NCBI RefSeq assembly: GCF_010731675.1
Contig: NZ_AP022584.1
Location: 1,426,001-1,490,000 of the forward strand
Reading direction: 5' to 3'
Length of the DNA: 64,000 nucleotides
Source: Mycobacterium marseillense
GTDB lineage: Bacteria > Actinomycetota > Actinomycetes > Mycobacteriales > Mycobacteriaceae
This document shows, piece by piece, positions 7,789 through 16,042 of this stretch (the stretch's first letter is position 1; each line of letters opens with the position of its first letter). Below the pieces are notes generated by a model that was given only the letters and a program-made list of their open reading frames with translations, was not told where the DNA came from and ran no database searches. Position numbers and translations under genes: made by a program.

Positions 7789-9003
7789 CTAGGGCTTCCA
7801 GCCCGTCGAGTCGGCCCACTCCCAGGCCCGCCGGTAGGCGTCGAGAAACCACGGCTCTTTCACGGCGACGTAGCCCGCGGTGTCTCCCCCGCCGTCGGTT
7901 TCGGCGGTGCGCTTGACGCTCAGGTACTCGGCGCGCGCATCGGGGTCAGCGGTCAACCAGTCGACGAACAGAAGGGCGAACTGCTGATTGGGCCACCCGT
8001 CCACCCGGATGTGCACATTGGTGGGCCGGCCGGGATCCGCCGAGGCATGAATCCGCTTGGACCACAACGCCGGATCGTCATCGCGGTCGTAGCGGTCGAC
8101 GGTGCTGCGCGCCTCGCTCTTGGCGACATCCTCGACGATGCGCTCGATGCGCGGGTACCCCGCGGACAACAACGGTTCGGCGAGTTCGTCGGCGACGGCC
8201 AGGGATTCGACGGTGACCTGGACGTCGATGACATCCTTGGCCGGAAAATCCGGCACGGCGGTCGAACCGATGTGGTCGACGCGTAACGCCCGGTGCCCGC
8301 AGGTCGTCCTCAGGCGGTTGAGGATTCGCTGCGCCTGGTCCGGCCAGGCGGGGTCGGGCGGCACCAACCGGGCCGGCGCCCGGGCGATCTGACCCGTGCT
8401 CAGATTGTGGGCGAACGGCACGATGCGCTGGTCCCACACCTCCTGGGCGCGCTGCACCAAGTCTTGGGGGCTGCCCGAGTTGTCCACCCAGATGTCGGCG
8501 ACCGCACGGCGCTGGTCGTCGCCGGCCTGTGCGGCGATCCTGGCGCGGGCATCGTCTTCGGCCATGCCGCGCTGGTCGACCAGCCGCCGCAACCGCACCT
8601 CGACATCGGCGTACACGATGACCACGAGCGGGAACAGCGGCGCCATCCCGGACTCCACCAGCAGCGGAATGTCCTCGACGACAACGGAATCGGCGGGTAC
8701 CGACGCGATGATCTCCGCCCGGCGCTTGCCCACGAGCGGGTGCACGATGCCATTCAGCCGCTGGCGCGCCTCGTCGTCACGAAAGGCCTTGGCGGCCAAC
8801 GCCGGCCGATCCAGCGATCCGTCCGGCAGCAGGATGTCGGCACCGAACGCATCGACAAGGGCCGCCAGCCCTTCGGTGCCCGGCTGGACCACCTCACGCG
8901 CGATGACGTCCCCGTCGACGATGACGGCGCCGCACCGCGCGAACGTGGACGACAGCGCCGACTTGCCGGCGCCGATGCCACCGGTCAACCCGACACGCAG
9001 CAT
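7789..9003 (-). CDS. coaE: Dephospho-CoA kinase fused to a GrpB/UPF0157 domain
   Basis: 404 residues (M. tuberculosis CoaE, Rv1631, 407). It catalyses the last step of coenzyme A synthesis, phosphorylating the ribose 3'-OH of dephospho-CoA. Residues 1-200 are the kinase with P-loop GLTGGIGAGKS at the N-terminus and the DGDVIAREVV and VVEDIPLLVE motifs. Residues from about 210 are a GrpB/UPF0157 domain (VDHIGSTAVPDFPAKDVIDVQV), a fusion known in mycobacteria, reported to help folding. Start ATG 9003 is 18 bp after rpsA, so the two are probably cotranscribed. Confidence 0.97.
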   Translation of the reverse strand: MLRVGLTGGIGAGKSALSSTFARCGAVIVDGDVIAREVVQPGTEGLAALVDAFGADILLPDGSLDRPALAAKAFRDDEARQRLNGIVHPLVGKRRAEIIASVPADSVVVEDIPLLVESGMAPLFPLVVIVYADVEVRLRRLVDQRGMAEDDARARIAAQAGDDQRRAVADIWVDNSGSPQDLVQRAQEVWDQRIVPFAHNLSTGQIARAPARLVPPDPAWPDQAQRILNRLRTTCGHRALRVDHIGSTAVPDFPAKDVIDVQVTVESLAVADELAEPLLSAGYPRIERIVEDVAKSEARSTVDRYDRDDDPALWSKRIHASADPGRPTNVHIRVDGWPNQQFALLFVDWLTADPDARAEYLSVKRTAETDGGGDTAGYVAVKEPWFLDAYRRAWEWADSTGWKP

Positions 9004-9021
9004 GGCGTCCTCAGGTCAGGG

Positions 9022-10464
9022 TCACGCGTTGCCGGCGAGTTTCTCCCGCAGCGCGGCCAATTGGGCATCGCTGGCCAGCGATCCGCCCGCCTTCTCCGGG
9101 GGCGCACCGTTGCCCGGCGACTGCTCGCCGGAGGTGTGGCCGGCGGCCTCGGCCGCGGCGAACTTCTCCATCTGCGCGGTGTGCATCTTGTGCCGGCGCT
9201 CGGCCTCGGCGTAGCGGGCTTCCCACTCGGTGCGCTGCTTGTCGAAGCCCTCGAGCCATTCGTTGGTCTCGGAGTCGAAGCCCTCGGGGAAGATGTAGTT
9301 GCCCTGCTCGTCGTAGCTGTCGGCCATGCCGTACTTCGCCGGGTCGAACTCGTCGGTGTAGTCCTCGTTGGCCTGCTTGAGCGACAGCGAGATCCGGCGA
9401 CGCTCCAGGTCGATGTCGATGACCTTGACCATCGCGTCGTCGCCGACGGCAACCACCTGGTCGGGAACCTCGACGTGGCGCTCGGCCAGCTCGGAGATGT
9501 GCACCAGGCCCTCGATGCCCTCCTCCACGCGCACGAACGCGCCGAACGGAACCAGCTTGGTGACCTTGCCGGGCACGATCTGGCCGATGGCGTGGGTGCG
9601 GGCGAAGTGGCGCCACGGGTCTTCCTGAGTCGCCTTGAGCGACAACGAAACCCGCTCGCGGTCCATATCGACGTCGAGCACCTCGACGGTGACCTCGTCG
9701 CCCACCTGAACCACCTCGGACGGGTGGTCGATGTGCTTCCAGGACAGCTCGGAGACGTGCACCAGACCGTCCACACCGCCGAGGTCGACGAACGCGCCGA
9801 AGTTGACGATGGAGGAGACGACACCCTTGCGGATGGCGCCCTTCTGCAGCTGGTTGAGGAACTCGCTGCGCACCTCGGACTGCGTCTGCTCCAGCCATGC
9901 CCGGCGGGACAGCACCACGTTGTTGCGGTTCTTGTCCAGCTCGATGATCTTGGCCTCGATCTCCTTGCCGATGTACGGCTGCAGATCGCGCACCCGGCGC
10001 ATCTCGACCAGCGAGGCGGGCAGGAAGCCGCGCAACCCGATGTCGAGGATCAGGCCACCCTTGACCACCTCGATGACGGTGCCCTTGACGGCCTCGTCCT
10101 TCTCCTTGAGCGCCTCGATGGTGCCCCAGGCGCGCTCATACTGCGCGCGCTTCTTGGACAGGATCAGGCGACCCTCTTTGTCCTCCTTGGTGAGAACGAG
10201 GGCTTCGACCTCGTCGCCCACGGAAACGACCTCATTGGGGTCGACGTCGTGCTTGATCGAGAGCTCGCGGGCGGGGATGACCCCTTCGGTCTTGTAGCCG
10301 ATGTCGAGGAGCACCTCGTCCCGGTCCACTTTGACGATCGTGCCCTCGACGATGTCGCCATCGTTGAAGTACTTGATCGTTTTGTCTATTGCGGCAAGAA
10401 AGTCCTCGCTGGAGCCAATGTCGTTGACGGCTACTTGGGGCGAGGTGACGGCGGGACTCGGCAT
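9022..10464 (-). CDS. rpsA: 30S ribosomal protein S1
   Basis: 480 residues, matching mycobacterial RpsA (481). It binds mRNA on the 30S subunit and helps initiation on structured leaders. Four S1 RNA-binding repeats are visible: about 36-105 (GDIVEGTIVKVDRDEVLLDIGYKTEG), 123-186 (GTVIEVVKGGLILDIGLRGFLP), 208-276 (GVVSSIVNFGAFVDLGGVDGLVHVSELSW) and 293-363 (GKVTKLVPFGAFVRVEEGIEGLVHISELA). The C-terminal tail is charged and disordered, ending LREKLAGNA. About 100 bp of leader separates it from the carotenoid oxygenase stop. In M. tuberculosis it directly follows polA; here two genes intervene. Confidence 0.98.
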   Translation of the reverse strand: MPSPAVTSPQVAVNDIGSSEDFLAAIDKTIKYFNDGDIVEGTIVKVDRDEVLLDIGYKTEGVIPARELSIKHDVDPNEVVSVGDEVEALVLTKEDKEGRLILSKKRAQYERAWGTIEALKEKDEAVKGTVIEVVKGGLILDIGLRGFLPASLVEMRRVRDLQPYIGKEIEAKIIELDKNRNNVVLSRRAWLEQTQSEVRSEFLNQLQKGAIRKGVVSSIVNFGAFVDLGGVDGLVHVSELSWKHIDHPSEVVQVGDEVTVEVLDVDMDRERVSLSLKATQEDPWRHFARTHAIGQIVPGKVTKLVPFGAFVRVEEGIEGLVHISELAERHVEVPDQVVAVGDDAMVKVIDIDLERRRISLSLKQANEDYTDEFDPAKYGMADSYDEQGNYIFPEGFDSETNEWLEGFDKQRTEWEARYAEAERRHKMHTAQMEKFAAAEAAGHTSGEQSPGNGAPPEKAGGSLASDAQLAALREKLAGNA

Positions 10465-10567
10465 ATTGTTGGGGTGCTCCGGACAGGTTTGGTCGTAGGG
10501 ACAATTGGGATTTACCCATCGAGGCTACTCGACTGTGCACACGCTGGCCAAACCCAGTCCCGAGGGC

Positions 10568-12115
10568 TCACCCGCTTCGGTGCGCCACCCGGTCGGTGAA
10601 GGCGCCGTGATAGCTCATCGGCACGTGGAACGGCAGCCACGCCTCCGCGATCGGGCCGTCGGCCACGCGGGCCGCGTCGACCACCATCAACCTGCTGCGA
10701 TGCTGTGCTTCGTGGTATCCGACGGTGAGTAGCCAACCGTCGTCCTCGGCCGTTCCGCCGGGCCGCGGTACAAACGTCGGCTCCACCAATACGTCCCCGG
10801 GCGGGCAATAGGTCTGGGCCGCGCCGGTGCGGTGATCGACGCGGGCTAATCCTTGTTGGGGCCCACGCCCCCGATACCTGGCCGGGTCCTGGACCGTCAC
10901 GTAGGACACGTCGTGGCGCGTCGTGGAACGCCGCTGGTCGATCTGCGGGAACTCGCACCCGAAATCGGCCAACGGCTCGCGGGACACGCGCCCCGACGGC
11001 GCGATCCGGAACCGCGTCAGCACCACCGCGTCCTCGATGGCTCCGTAGTCGTCGACCTGGGCGATATCCGACCGGATGTGTGCGGTGTATTTCTTCATGC
11101 CGGCGTAGGTCTGGGGCACGAACCGCGGCAGCTCGACGACGACATCGTCGCCGTCGTCATACGCGTTGGTGAAATGCCAGTGATAGAACGGCTCCGTCTC
11201 GACCACCCGCACCCGATCCCCATCGCGCGGGGCGAGAACGAAATAGGACGGCGCATCCGGCTGGAAAAGGATGGATTCCCAATAGGATTGGCGGCCCGCG
11301 AGCGCCCACGGATTGATCCGCAGCGGCGACACCACAAAGATCGCGTAGCGCCGGGTCAACGCCATGTCGTGCACCACGCCCATCCCCGGCAGCGGCACCG
11401 CACGCAGGTAACGGGTCACCCCGTTCGCGCCGGTCTCATAGAGGCGCAGGCGCATCCGCGGCACCGCCTCCGCGGCCAACTCCCGCAGCCGCCGCCACCG
11501 CTCGCCGCCGCGCGTCCCGCGCAACACGTGGCCGAGGTCGATGCGCGGGAAGTACGGGTCGAACCCGAAGTTGAGTTTGGTGTTGGTGGCCGGGTCGTAG
11601 GTGTAGTGCGCCGAATAGGCCCGGACCGGGCCCCTGAGCGCCCCGCCGAGGTTGGACGGCCCGATGGTGTCCAGGGTGTCGAGATCGAGTTCGTGCGGCG
11701 GGCCGCCCTCCCAGAGCGCCAGCAGCTGGTTGCGGTTGACCATGACGCTCGTGTTGGCGGTGTTCGCCGGCAGCCGCAGCGCGTTGGCCAGCGCGCCGCC
11801 GTCGCGCTGGTAGGCGAACCCGCGGTCCACCAGCCGCCCGGCCGCCGTCGACCTCAGGTAGTGCCGGGTGCGCACGAAGCGGTTGCGAAAACGCACTCGG
11901 GATCCGTCGAGCACAAAGGCGCTGACCATTCCGTCGGCATCAAAGATGCTTTCCACCTGTGTCGATCCGACGGTCCAGCGGCCCGAACCGTTCCGGTACA
12001 AGGTGCCGGCCAGGCCGTCGGGGATCGTTCCGGTGATCTCGGTGACGTCGACATCGGTTTCGCCGACGATGTTTTCCCAGTAGCGTGACGGAGCTTGAAC
12101 GTCTGCCAGAACCAT
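10568..12115 (-). CDS. Carotenoid oxygenase (RPE65/CCD family)
   Basis: 515 residues, full length for iron-dependent carotenoid cleavage dioxygenases. The four iron-ligand histidines can be placed in the expected seven-bladed propeller order: His170 (AYSAHYTYD), His249 (GVVHDMALT), His314 (HWHFTNAYDD) and His503 (MSYHGAF). The N-terminus has the family's GTIPDGLAGTLYRNGSG and IFDADGMV. Substrate unknown; candidates are carotenoids, apocarotenals or stilbene-like phenolics. No carotenoid synthesis genes are in the window. ATG 12115 lies inside a 27-bp palindrome just after a TetR gene on the same strand, so it is very likely controlled by that regulator. Absent from this position in M. tuberculosis. 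Confidence 0.93.
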   Translation of the reverse strand: MVLADVQAPSRYWENIVGETDVDVTEITGTIPDGLAGTLYRNGSGRWTVGSTQVESIFDADGMVSAFVLDGSRVRFRNRFVRTRHYLRSTAAGRLVDRGFAYQRDGGALANALRLPANTANTSVMVNRNQLLALWEGGPPHELDLDTLDTIGPSNLGGALRGPVRAYSAHYTYDPATNTKLNFGFDPYFPRIDLGHVLRGTRGGERWRRLRELAAEAVPRMRLRLYETGANGVTRYLRAVPLPGMGVVHDMALTRRYAIFVVSPLRINPWALAGRQSYWESILFQPDAPSYFVLAPRDGDRVRVVETEPFYHWHFTNAYDDGDDVVVELPRFVPQTYAGMKKYTAHIRSDIAQVDDYGAIEDAVVLTRFRIAPSGRVSREPLADFGCEFPQIDQRRSTTRHDVSYVTVQDPARYRGRGPQQGLARVDHRTGAAQTYCPPGDVLVEPTFVPRPGGTAEDDGWLLTVGYHEAQHRSRLMVVDAARVADGPIAEAWLPFHVPMSYHGAFTDRVAHRSG

Positions 12116-12138
12116 AAAAGACAGTGTGTCTATTATGG
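12112..12138. promoter_or_regulatory. Candidate TetR operator over the carotenoid oxygenase start
   Basis: Inverted repeat with 12-bp arms CCATAAAAGACA and TGTCTATTATGG around a 3-bp GTG centre; the arms match at 11 of 12 positions. It covers the ATG of the oxygenase gene (12115-12113) and the TAA stop of the TetR gene (12135-12133). Size and symmetry fit a TetR dimer site. Binding is inferred. Confidence 0.75.
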
Positions 12139-12762
12139 CTGGGCGCTGTCAATGGTCTTGATGTCGTCGGCGTTGAACGGCAGCGCGGCGCCACCGTCCC
12201 AGCACAGCGCGGTGAGGTGTTCGACGAGCGCCGCCCGCGGCATGGTTCCGGCACGGCACCACCATTCCGCGGCCGACACCGCCGACCCGACGATGGCCCG
12301 CGACCAGGGCGCCGCCGCCATGCGTGCCGCCTCCGAGTCGGATGACGAGGTCAGCATCCATTCGACCGCGCCGGCCAGTTGCTCGAAGACACTGGTCGAC
12401 GGGTCGCCGGTCAGGGCGCGATAGAGGTTCGGCTCGGCCTCCATCCACGCGCTGATCACGTCGAAAAACAACGCCATCCGCTCCCGAAGGTCGGTGGAAC
12501 CGGCTGCGCGAGTGGTGATTTCGGCGAGCAGTCGCTGCGAAGTGCGCTTGCTCAGCTCGGCCAGCAGCGCGTCCCGGCCGGGGTACATGGCATAGACCGC
12601 CGACCGGACGAAACCGGCCTCGCCCGCGATGTCGACCAATCCGGCCGACGGGCCCTTGGCGCGGATCACCCGCTCGGCGGCGTCGAGAAGCTCCGAGCGC
12701 CGCTCGCCCGGATCCACCCGCGAACCCGCCGGGCGACCTCGACTGCGCTTTCCCGGGGGCAT
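12133..12762 (-). CDS. TetR/AcrR-family transcriptional regulator
   Basis: 209 residues. The N-terminal helix-turn-helix (about 20-66) has RRSELLDAAERVIRAKGPSAGLVDIAGEAG and VRSAVYAMYPGRDALLAEL, the normal TetR pattern. The C-terminal ligand domain is not assignable to a substrate. It starts 14 bp after the polA stop and ends 17 bp before the carotenoid oxygenase, with a near-perfect palindrome across that junction. The inferred role is ligand-relieved repression of the oxygenase, probably from an internal promoter. It may also be read through from polA. Confidence 0.92.
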   Translation of the reverse strand: MPPGKRSRGRPAGSRVDPGERRSELLDAAERVIRAKGPSAGLVDIAGEAGFVRSAVYAMYPGRDALLAELSKRTSQRLLAEITTRAAGSTDLRERMALFFDVISAWMEAEPNLYRALTGDPSTSVFEQLAGAVEWMLTSSSDSEAARMAAAPWSRAIVGSAVSAAEWWCRAGTMPRAALVEHLTALCWDGGAALPFNADDIKTIDSAQP

Positions 12763-12776
12763 CGACGGTGGCCTTG

Positions 12777-15512
12777 TCAGTGCGCCGCAGCGTCCCAGCT
12801 GCGCCCGTAGCCCACCGAGACCTCGAGCGGGACGTCCAGCGGGTAGGCGCCGCCCATCGTGTCGCGCACCAGGGCTTCGAGCTGTTCGCGTTCCCCCGGC
12901 GCGACCTCGAACAACAGCTCGTCGTGCACCTGCAACAGGATCCGGGAGGAAAGCCCGGCGTCCTTGATCGCCTTGTCGGTTTCGATCATCGCCACCTTGA
13001 TGATGTCGGCGGCGCTGCCCTGGATGGGCGCGTTGAGCGCCGCCCGCTCGGCCGCCTCGCGCACCTGGCGGTTGCTGCTGTCGAGTTCGGGCAGATAGCG
13101 GCGGCGACCGAACACCGTCGACGTGTAGCCGTCCTTGCGCGCCTGTTCCACGACGTCCATCAGGTAGTCGCGGACCCCGCCGAACCGGGCGAAGTATTGC
13201 TCCATCTGGTCTTTGGCCTCTTCGGTGGAGATCTTGAGCTGGGCGGACAGCCCGTAGGCGCTCAACCCGTAGGCCAGCCCGTAGGACATGGCCTTGACCC
13301 GGCGGCGCAGCTCGGCGGTGACCTCCTCGATCGGCACGCCGAAGGCCCGCGAGGCCACGAACGAGTGCAGGTCCTCACCGGTGTTGAAGGCCTCGATGAG
13401 CCCTGCGTCCTTGGACAGGTGGGCCATGATCCGCATCTCGATCTGGCTGTAGTCGGCGGTCATCAGCTCGCTGTAGCCGGCGCCGACCACAAACGCGTCG
13501 CGGATCCGCCGGCCGGCCTCGGTGCGGATCGGAATGTTCTGCAGGTTCGGCTCGGTCGAGGACAACCTGCCGGTGGCCGCGATCGTCTGGTTGAACGTGG
13601 TGTGGATGCGCCCGTCGGAGGCCACCGAATTCAGCAGGCCGTCGACGGTGACCTTGAGCCTGGTGGCGTCACGGTGGGCCAGCAGATGCTGCAGGAACGG
13701 GTGGCCGGTCTTGTCGAACAGCGACTGCAGCGCGTCCGCGTCGGTGGTGTAGCCGGTCTTGGTGCGCTTGGTCTTCGGCATCTCCAGCTCGTCGAAGAGC
13801 ACCGTCTGCAACTGTTTGGGCGAGCCCAGGTTGATCTGCTTGCCGATCACCGCATACGCCGCTTCGGCCGCGTCGCGGATCAGATGGGCGAAATCGCTTT
13901 GCAGCTCGGTCAGCAGCTCCAAATCGACTGCGATACCGGCGTTTTCCATTCCCGCCAGCACCCGCTGCACCGGCAGCTCCATGCCGCTGAGCAACGAGGT
14001 CGAGTTGATGCGGGCCAGCTCCTCGTCGAGCGCGTCGGCCAGATCCAGCACCGCCACGGCACGCAAGAGCAGCGTCTGCACCGCCTGGTCGTCGGTGCCG
14101 TCGGTGTCATCCAGCAGCGAAAGCTGTTGCTGTTCCGGGTTTTCGGCGCGCAACTCGCGGCGTAGGTAGCGCAGCGACAGGTCGTCGAGGGAGAAGCTGC
14201 GCTGCCCGGGGCGCACCAGGTAGGCCGCCAGCGCGGTGTCGGAGGTGACGCCGGCCAGCGCCCAGCCCCGTCCGGTCAGATCGTGCATGGCCAGCTTGGC
14301 TTCGTGCAGCGCCTTGGGCGGGCCGGGATCGGCCAGCCAGGACGCCAGCGCCGCCTCGTCCTCGGGGTCCAGCGTCGCGGTGTCGATGTAGCGGCCCTCG
14401 CCGTCGGCGGAGACGATGGCCAGCGCGGTGGCGTCGGCGTCGTAGGCCAGGTGGGTGCCGACGACGGCCAGCCCGAAGCGCTTCCCCGAGCTGTGTTCGG
14501 CCAACCACACCGCCAGCTCGCCGGCTTCCAGCGCGCCGCCGCGCACGTCGAAGCCCTCGTCGACCTCGGGCTCCACCGCGGCCAGAGTTTCGAAGAGCCG
14601 GTCGCGCAGCACCCGGAATTCCAGGTCGTCGAAAAGCCGGTGGATCTGGTCGCGGTCCCACGGCTGCAGCCGCAGCGTGTCGGGCGTCTGGGCCAGCGGC
14701 ACGTCTTTGACCAGGTCGGTGAGCTCGCGGTTGCGGATCACGCTGGCCAGGTGTTCGCGCAGCGCGTCGCCCACCTTGCCGCGCACCGAATCGACGTTGT
14801 CGACCAGCGCCTGCAGCGACCCGTACTCGCCGATCCATTTGGAGGCGGTCTTCTCCCCCACGCCGGGAATGCCGGGCAGGTTGTCGCTGGGGTCGCCGCG
14901 CAGGGCGGCGAAGTCGGGGTACTGCGTGGGCGTCAGCCCGTACTTCTCGACGACGGCGTCAGGAGTGAAGCGGGTCAATTCGCTGACGCCCTTGCGGGGA
15001 TAGAGCACCGTCACGTTCTCGCTGACCAACTGCAACGAATCGCGGTCCCCGGTGACCACCAGCACGCGATAGCCCTCGTTTTCGGCCTGGGTGGCCAAGG
15101 TGGCGATCAGGTCGTCGGCCTCGAATCCCGCCTCGGCGAGCACCGTGATGCCCAGGGCCGCCAGGACCTCCTTGGTGATGTCGATCTGGCCGTGGAACTC
15201 GTCGGGCGTCGCCGACCGATTGGCCTTGTACTCCGGATAGCGCTCGGAACGGAAGGTCTGCCGTGACACGTCGAAGGCCGCGGCGATGTGGGTGGGGGCC
15301 TCGTCGCGCAGCAGGTTGATCAGCATGGCCGTGAAGCCGTAGACCGCGTTGGTGGTCAGCCCGCCGCGGGTTTTGAAGTTCTCGGCGGGCAGCGCATAGA
15401 ACGCCCGAAACGCCAGGGAATTGCCGTCCAGCAGCATGAGCGTCGGCCTGGTTTGTTCCTCGCTGGCCTTCGTAGCGGTTTTGGTGGCGGGCACGGCTTT
15501 CACTTTAGGCAT
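12777..15512 (-). CDS. polA: DNA polymerase I
   Basis: 911 residues from ATG 15512 (MPKVKAVPATKT); GTG 15503 is also possible and further upstream codons are not conserved in character. It does gap filling and primer removal in replication and repair. The N-terminal 5' nuclease domain (about 25-310) has LMLLDGNSLAFRAFYA and VVTGDRDSLQLV. The middle domain is a 3'-5' exonuclease fold that is degenerate in mycobacteria. The polymerase domain has motif A ADYSQIEMRI, motif B RRRVKAMSYGLAYG and motif C LLQVHDELLFEV. Convention places rpsA next; here a TetR/oxygenase pair follows. Confidence 0.97.
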   Translation of the reverse strand: MPKVKAVPATKTATKASEEQTRPTLMLLDGNSLAFRAFYALPAENFKTRGGLTTNAVYGFTAMLINLLRDEAPTHIAAAFDVSRQTFRSERYPEYKANRSATPDEFHGQIDITKEVLAALGITVLAEAGFEADDLIATLATQAENEGYRVLVVTGDRDSLQLVSENVTVLYPRKGVSELTRFTPDAVVEKYGLTPTQYPDFAALRGDPSDNLPGIPGVGEKTASKWIGEYGSLQALVDNVDSVRGKVGDALREHLASVIRNRELTDLVKDVPLAQTPDTLRLQPWDRDQIHRLFDDLEFRVLRDRLFETLAAVEPEVDEGFDVRGGALEAGELAVWLAEHSSGKRFGLAVVGTHLAYDADATALAIVSADGEGRYIDTATLDPEDEAALASWLADPGPPKALHEAKLAMHDLTGRGWALAGVTSDTALAAYLVRPGQRSFSLDDLSLRYLRRELRAENPEQQQLSLLDDTDGTDDQAVQTLLLRAVAVLDLADALDEELARINSTSLLSGMELPVQRVLAGMENAGIAVDLELLTELQSDFAHLIRDAAEAAYAVIGKQINLGSPKQLQTVLFDELEMPKTKRTKTGYTTDADALQSLFDKTGHPFLQHLLAHRDATRLKVTVDGLLNSVASDGRIHTTFNQTIAATGRLSSTEPNLQNIPIRTEAGRRIRDAFVVGAGYSELMTADYSQIEMRIMAHLSKDAGLIEAFNTGEDLHSFVASRAFGVPIEEVTAELRRRVKAMSYGLAYGLSAYGLSAQLKISTEEAKDQMEQYFARFGGVRDYLMDVVEQARKDGYTSTVFGRRRYLPELDSSNRQVREAAERAALNAPIQGSAADIIKVAMIETDKAIKDAGLSSRILLQVHDELLFEVAPGEREQLEALVRDTMGGAYPLDVPLEVSVGYGRSWDAAAH

Positions 15513-15601
15513 CCGGTGCGACGAGTTACGCGCCACGACCGTGCCGGCCGCAGAACTGCAACACGTTTCAGTTTTGTGCATGGGCTGGGTACGCTGGCCC
15601 G

Positions 15602-16042
15602 GTGCCAGAAGTCATCCGACAAGAACCGGCGGTCGATGGATGGTTCGCCACCGACGACGCCGGCGTCCCGCATCTGATCGGCAGTAAATGCCCCGAATGC
15701 GGCACCTACGTCTTCCCCCCGCGGGCGAACAATTGCCCCAATCCGGGTTGCGCCAGCGACACGCTGGAATCGGTCGCCCTGTCGACGCGGGGAAAGCTGT
15801 GGAGCTACACCGAGAACCGGTACGCGCCACCGCCGCCCTACCCGTCGCCGGACCCCTTCGAGCCGTTCGCCGTCGCCGCGGTGGAGCTGGCGAAGGAGGG
15901 CCTGATCGTGCTGGGCAAGGTCGTCGAGGGCACGCTGGCCGCCGACTTGAAGGTCGGCATGGAGATGGAACTGGCGACCATGCCGCTCTACACCGACGAC
16001 GACGGCGTGCTGCGCATCGTGCACGCGTGGAGGCGAGCCTGA
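15602..16042 (+). CDS. DUF35 Zn-ribbon/OB-fold protein (Rv1628c homologue)
   Basis: 146 residues. The N-terminal rubredoxin-like zinc ribbon has CPECGTY and CPNPGC, then an OB-fold domain (RGKLWSYTENRY ... AVAAVELAKEGLIVLGKV). DUF35 proteins act as small partners of SCP2/thiolase-like enzymes. The stop overlaps the next start as ATGA and the partner thiolase follows directly, as with the ChsH2-DUF35/Ltp2 retro-aldolase of steroid degradation. Start GTG 15602. It is divergent from polA. Confidence 0.92.
   Translation: MPEVIRQEPAVDGWFATDDAGVPHLIGSKCPECGTYVFPPRANNCPNPGCASDTLESVALSTRGKLWSYTENRYAPPPPYPSPDPFEPFAVAAVELAKEGLIVLGKVVEGTLAADLKVGMEMELATMPLYTDDDGVLRIVHAWRRA

Noticed and set aside
8293..10599. 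768-codon open frame on the + strand across rpsA and coaE
   Set aside because: It is antisense to two clear essential genes; its residues are the mirror of rpsA codon bias (Leu/Val/His-rich runs) and show no domain.
12768..14165. 465-codon + strand open frame inside polA
   Set aside because: Antisense shadow of polymerase motifs A-C; composition typical of complemented high-GC codons.
13900..14900. Functional 3'-5' proofreading domain in polA
   Set aside because: The usual exonuclease acidic motifs are not recognisable, in line with other mycobacterial PolA proteins.
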